This document shows, one piece after another, positions 1-64,000 of a stretch of 64,000 bases of DNA. The DNA lies in contig NC_081851.1 of the NCBI RefSeq assembly GCF_963259705.1, positions 62,146,855 through 62,210,854 on the forward strand. Direction: 5' to 3'. Origin of the DNA: Myotis daubentonii (lineage: Eukaryota; Chordata; Mammalia; Chiroptera; Vespertilionidae). The notes below the pieces were generated by a model. The model saw only the letters and a program-made list of their open reading frames with translations, made no database searches and was not told the origin of the DNA. Position 1 is the first letter of the stretch. Each line of letters opens with the position of its first letter. The translations under genes were made by a program, and so were the position numbers.

Positions 1-32
1 GCAGACAACCATTTTCCTTTTCTTCATACAGA

Positions 33-270
33 CTATGACACAGCACTTACTGTGCTCCTGGCCCCTTTATGAGCCCTTTACAGGTATTAACATCTTCGAC
101 TCTAACCTCAACCTTATGAGGTGATTAACTCTATTTTATAAAATGAAGAATCTTAGGTACATATAGGTAATATAACTTGCCCAAATCTGAGAGCTAGTAA
201 GTGGCAGAGGTTGGATTCAAACCCAGCTGGCTCATCTTTGAAGTCTATGCTTTTAATAACTATCCTAATC
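33..270 (+). repeat. MIR SINE
   Basis: Shows the MIR order: cacttactgtgctcctgg head, ttacaggtattaac, ccttatgaggtgattaactc, then the conserved core around acttgcccaaatctgagagc and tggattcaaacccagctgg. Old, intronic. Confidence 0.85.
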
Positions 271-753
271 TACCTCATGTATATTACAAAATTTCCAATA
301 ATGTAGGAATCTGGAGGTAAACTCGTAATGAACTTGACACAAATTAAATATAATTTAAAACGTTAATGCTAAAATAAGTCATTGATTTGTTTCTAGTTCA
401 ACCATGCCCAAGAATGTTGACATGCTCTGGTTTAGTGTTTGTATATCATTGGATAATTAATAAAATAATAATCATATCATATTTAATATATTTAAAATGA
501 ACAATCTTTTCTCTATTTGAGTTTTTTTGGTTACTTTAAATAATTAGGGCTAAAAGGCACAATACAATAGTAAAAAAGGAAATACCATTATTGTATATTA
601 AAAACAGCATTGAAATAGTTAATGCATATTTTTTTAATAGGAAATAGGAACTTTATTATTTATTTCTGTTGAACATGTTGCTATTCTTTGTGGGCAATGA
701 TTGTGATTTTCTTCAAAATTCTTCTTAATCTGATCTGAAGTTCTGTGTTTTAG

Positions 754-61802
<61,049 letters not shown>

Positions 61803-62243
61803 TTTTCTATTCCATTCATCTCAACTAGGAGCTAATTAGTGATAGCCACTGTATCATTCCAGGCTATAGGTTTTACTTTATTTGTACATTGGTATTACAT
61901 GCTTCTAGGTAAGTTAAGTGAAATAATGCTCAGGTTGTTTTCTGGTTTTGAAGGAGTGATTTTTTTTTTTATTATGTGGTGAATGTACTTTCATTTTTCT
62001 CCTAATAGTGTTTCTCTTTTATTATTTAATTTATTTTTTAAACACTGAGTCAGTCTTTTAAATTTAAATGCTAAAAACAATTGTATCATGTAGCTGGGCT
62101 ACCTATTGATATTGTCAAGCACTCAACATCTGTCATGAAAAATTTAATTGAAAAACAGAATGTAAATTTTGAAGTTAGCAAAATAATGTAAAATGTCTGT
62201 TTTGTGGTGTACATATTATGAATAAAGTTGCATTTTCTTATTT
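61803..62243 (+). other. HEATR5B: HEATR5B 3' UTR
   Basis: AT-rich sequence between the stop codon and the predicted cleavage site. The end is inferred from the poly(A) signal at 62221 and is uncertain by about 10 nt. No repeat insertion is seen inside it. Confidence 0.75.
62221..62226 (+). terminator. HEATR5B: Canonical poly(A) signal AATAAA of HEATR5B
   Basis: First AATAAA after the stop codon, followed by a U/GU-rich stretch at 62250-62285 (tgtctta, tgtctctttatttt) that fits a downstream element. A Helitron begins only 66 nt beyond the signal. Confidence 0.8.
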
Positions 62244-62291
62244 CTCAAAATGTCTTACCTTTCTGATATGTCTCTTTATTTTCATATTAGA

Positions 62292-62785
62292 CTAGAGGCC
62301 CAGTGCACGAAATGTGTGCACGGGATGGGGGTGTCCCTCAGCCCAGCCTGCACCCTCTCCAATCTGGAACCCCTTGGGGGATGTCCAACTGTCAAGCCTA
62401 AGCCAGCAGTCAGACATCCCTCTCACAATCCGGGACTGCTGGCTCCTAACTGCTCGCCTGCCTGCCTGCCTGCCTGATTGCCCCTAACCGCTCCCTTGCT
62501 GGCCTAATTGAAGTCTAACTGCTCCCCTGCTGGCCCAATCGCCCCAGCTTCCCTCCCTTGCCAGCCCGATCACCCCCAACTGCCCTCCCCTGCCGGCCTG
62601 ATCACCCCAACTGCCCTCCCCTGCAGACCCAGCTGCCCCCAACTGCCCTCCCCTACCATCCCGGTCATCCCCAACTGCCCTCCCCTGCCGGCCATCTTGT
62701 GGTGGCCATCTTGTGGTGGCCATCTTGTGACGACGTCATGCAAAGGCATCACGTGTGACACCACCTAGGCTTTTATTATATAGGA
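62292..62785 (-). mobile_element. HeliBat-type Helitron H11, just past the HEATR5B poly(A) site
   Basis: On the - strand it starts TCCTATATAATAAAAGCC (62785) and ends ...CACTGGGCCTCTAG (62292). Terminal hairpin region gtgcacacatttcgtgcac. Interior is a minisatellite (62500-62695) plus three copies of a 15-bp unit ggccatcttgtggtg. Confidence 0.92.
62500..62730 (-). repeat. Minisatellite inside Helitron H11
   Basis: About six imperfect 31-33-bp units of the type ccccaactgccctcccctgc + cggcctgatca, then three 15-bp ggccatcttgtggtg units (62691-62730). Confidence 0.9.
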
Positions 62786-63100
62786 TTATGGAATTATGCT
62801 TGTATATATATTTTAGTTGTTAACTAAATTAAAATATTCACTTAAGATCCATTAAGATATTTCAGATGTGGAATAATATTCTGCCTTTTGTTTTAATGGC
62901 TAAAATTTGGCCTCGGTTATGTTACATAATTATAGAGCCTCAAGTTCTGGCTATGATGTCTAGATTCATTCATCAAATATTTACTGAGTGCCTATTGTGT
63001 ATAGTGCTCCAGAACATACAAAAATGAATTAGTCATAACTATAGTTATGCTAGTATCCAATGCAATGGGAATTTTACCATATCAAACATATAATTGAGGA
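62786..63100 (+). other. Intergenic stretch with L2-like scrap
   Basis: AT-rich. 62960-63005 (attcattcatcaaatatttactgagtgcctattgtgtatag) looks like L2; the rest is unassigned. Confidence 0.5.
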
Positions 63101-64000
63101 AATCAATGTTTGCCACAGAGTTTAGAAAATTTTAAACATCAAGTTTACCAGTGTTACATTCCTTGAGCTATCGCCCCACAACCTTTCCATTTCTCCTTTA
63201 CCTTACATTAACACTAATCTGTCTATTGATTCTCCTATTATGAACATTTCATATACATGGAATCATATAATATATGGTCTTTTGTGACTGGCTTTTAGAC
63301 TTAATTTTTAAGGTTCATCCATGTGATAGCTTACATCAGTACCTGATCCCTTTTTATGGCTGGATAATGTTCCATTGTGTGAATGCCACAGTTTCTTTAT
63401 CCATTCAATAGTTAATGAACATTTGGGTTGTTTTCACTGTTTGCTTTTTATGAATAATGCTGCTGTGAACAATTGTTTAGAAGTTTTGGGATAGACATAT
63501 GTTTTCATTTCTTTCGGGTATATACCTAGGAGTGGATTTGCTTACTCAATGGTAATTGTTCAACATTTTAAGAAACTGCTGGATTGTTTTCCCATTCATT
63601 GTTTCTTCTAGACATAACCCCTTTTTATTTTTTTTTAATATATTTTATTGATTTTTTACAGAGAGGAAGGGAGAGGGCTAGAGAGTTAGAAACATTGATG
63701 AGAGAGAAACAGCAATCAGCTGCCTCCTGCACACCTCCTACTGGGGATGTGCCGGCAACCAAGATACATGCCCTTGACCGGAATCGAACCTGGGACCCTT
63801 CAGTCCACAGGCCGACGCTCTGTCCACTGAGCCAAACTGGTTAGGGCTATAACCCCTTTTTAGTCACCTATTTTTAATGTATTTTTGTTTCTGCCTTGGC
63901 TATTTTCTGCTGTTCTTTATACTTCCCAGGCTTTTTCATAATTTACCGCTTTGCAGTAGAGCGTCATGTATTAGCAATGATGGTTTCATTTTTCTTCCCC
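63101..64000 (-). mobile_element. Ancient L1 (L1M-type) 3' region, interrupted by a SINE
   Basis: Phrases such as tggaatcatataatatatggtcttttgtgactggcttt, ccttttttatggctggataatgttcc, tgaataatgctgctgtgaac and gggtatatacctaggagtgg are hallmarks of L1 antisense 3' sequence. It continues after the SINE at 63847. Confidence 0.75.
63614..63863 (-). mobile_element. Ves SINE (type A) with TSD
   Basis: Body about 63629-63847 reversed, ending gccaaactggttagggc. Flanked by ataacccctttttat and ataacccctttttag. Inserted in the old L1. Confidence 0.93.

Noticed and set aside
62500..62730. Regular direct repeats with spacer-like variation, CRISPR-like at first glance
   Set aside because: The units are contiguous minisatellite repeats inside a Helitron in a mammalian genome; no spacers and no cas genes.

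Overview
This is mammalian intronic DNA, almost certainly from a vesper bat (Vespertilionidae). The window is dominated by repeats diagnostic of that family: tRNA-derived Ves SINEs (18 recognised), HeliBat-type Helitrons (11 recognised), and young-looking hAT miniature elements with clean 8-bp target-site duplications. I cannot assign genus or species from sequence alone.

The only cellular protein-coding gene is HEATR5B, running left to right on the + strand. The window enters the gene in the middle. Twenty-two exons (named w1 to w22 here) between 754 and 61802 are all bounded by AG/GT splice sites, join in phase with no stop, and encode 1,383 residues ending at a TAA at 61800-61802. The family member is about 2,070 residues in human, so roughly the first third lies upstream, as does the promoter. 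The 3' UTR is short (about 440 nt) and ends after an AATAAA at 62221-62226. HEATR5B is a HEAT-repeat protein of the aftiphilin/p200/gamma-synergin assembly that works with the AP-1 clathrin adaptor between the trans-Golgi network and endosomes.

Everything else is intron or downstream repeat. Region by region: introns w1-w4 (918-9694) hold a HAL1 element (an ORF1-only LINE) with a SINE in its tail; intron w5 (9855-14558) holds three SINEs, a hAT element, a Helitron and an unexplained GC-rich block at 13300-13560; intron w7 (16536-27877) is mostly one full-length, recently dead L1 on the - strand (17192-24335); introns w8-w10 carry hAT, Helitron, MLT1 and L2/L1 relics; intron w11 (35921-41757) carries a second HAL1 on the - strand with an unbroken ORF1 and a perfect target-site duplication, plus two Helitrons and four SINEs; intron w12 holds a U6 snRNA retropseudogene; intron w16 (52078-54563) holds three Helitrons, one nested inside a Helitron that keeps a relic of the helicase coding region; introns w17-w21 are lighter. 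Past the gene lie one more Helitron and an old L1.

I found no new biochemical system. The observations most worth checking are the two sibling Helitrons that differ by hairpin-containing segments (39375-40131 and 53618-54339), the helicase relic with a nested Helitron, the HAL1 copy with intact ORF1, the 42-bp coiled-coil repeat in L1 ORF1, a LINE fragment inserted within 30 nt of a splice donor, and the unexplained GC-rich intronic block.
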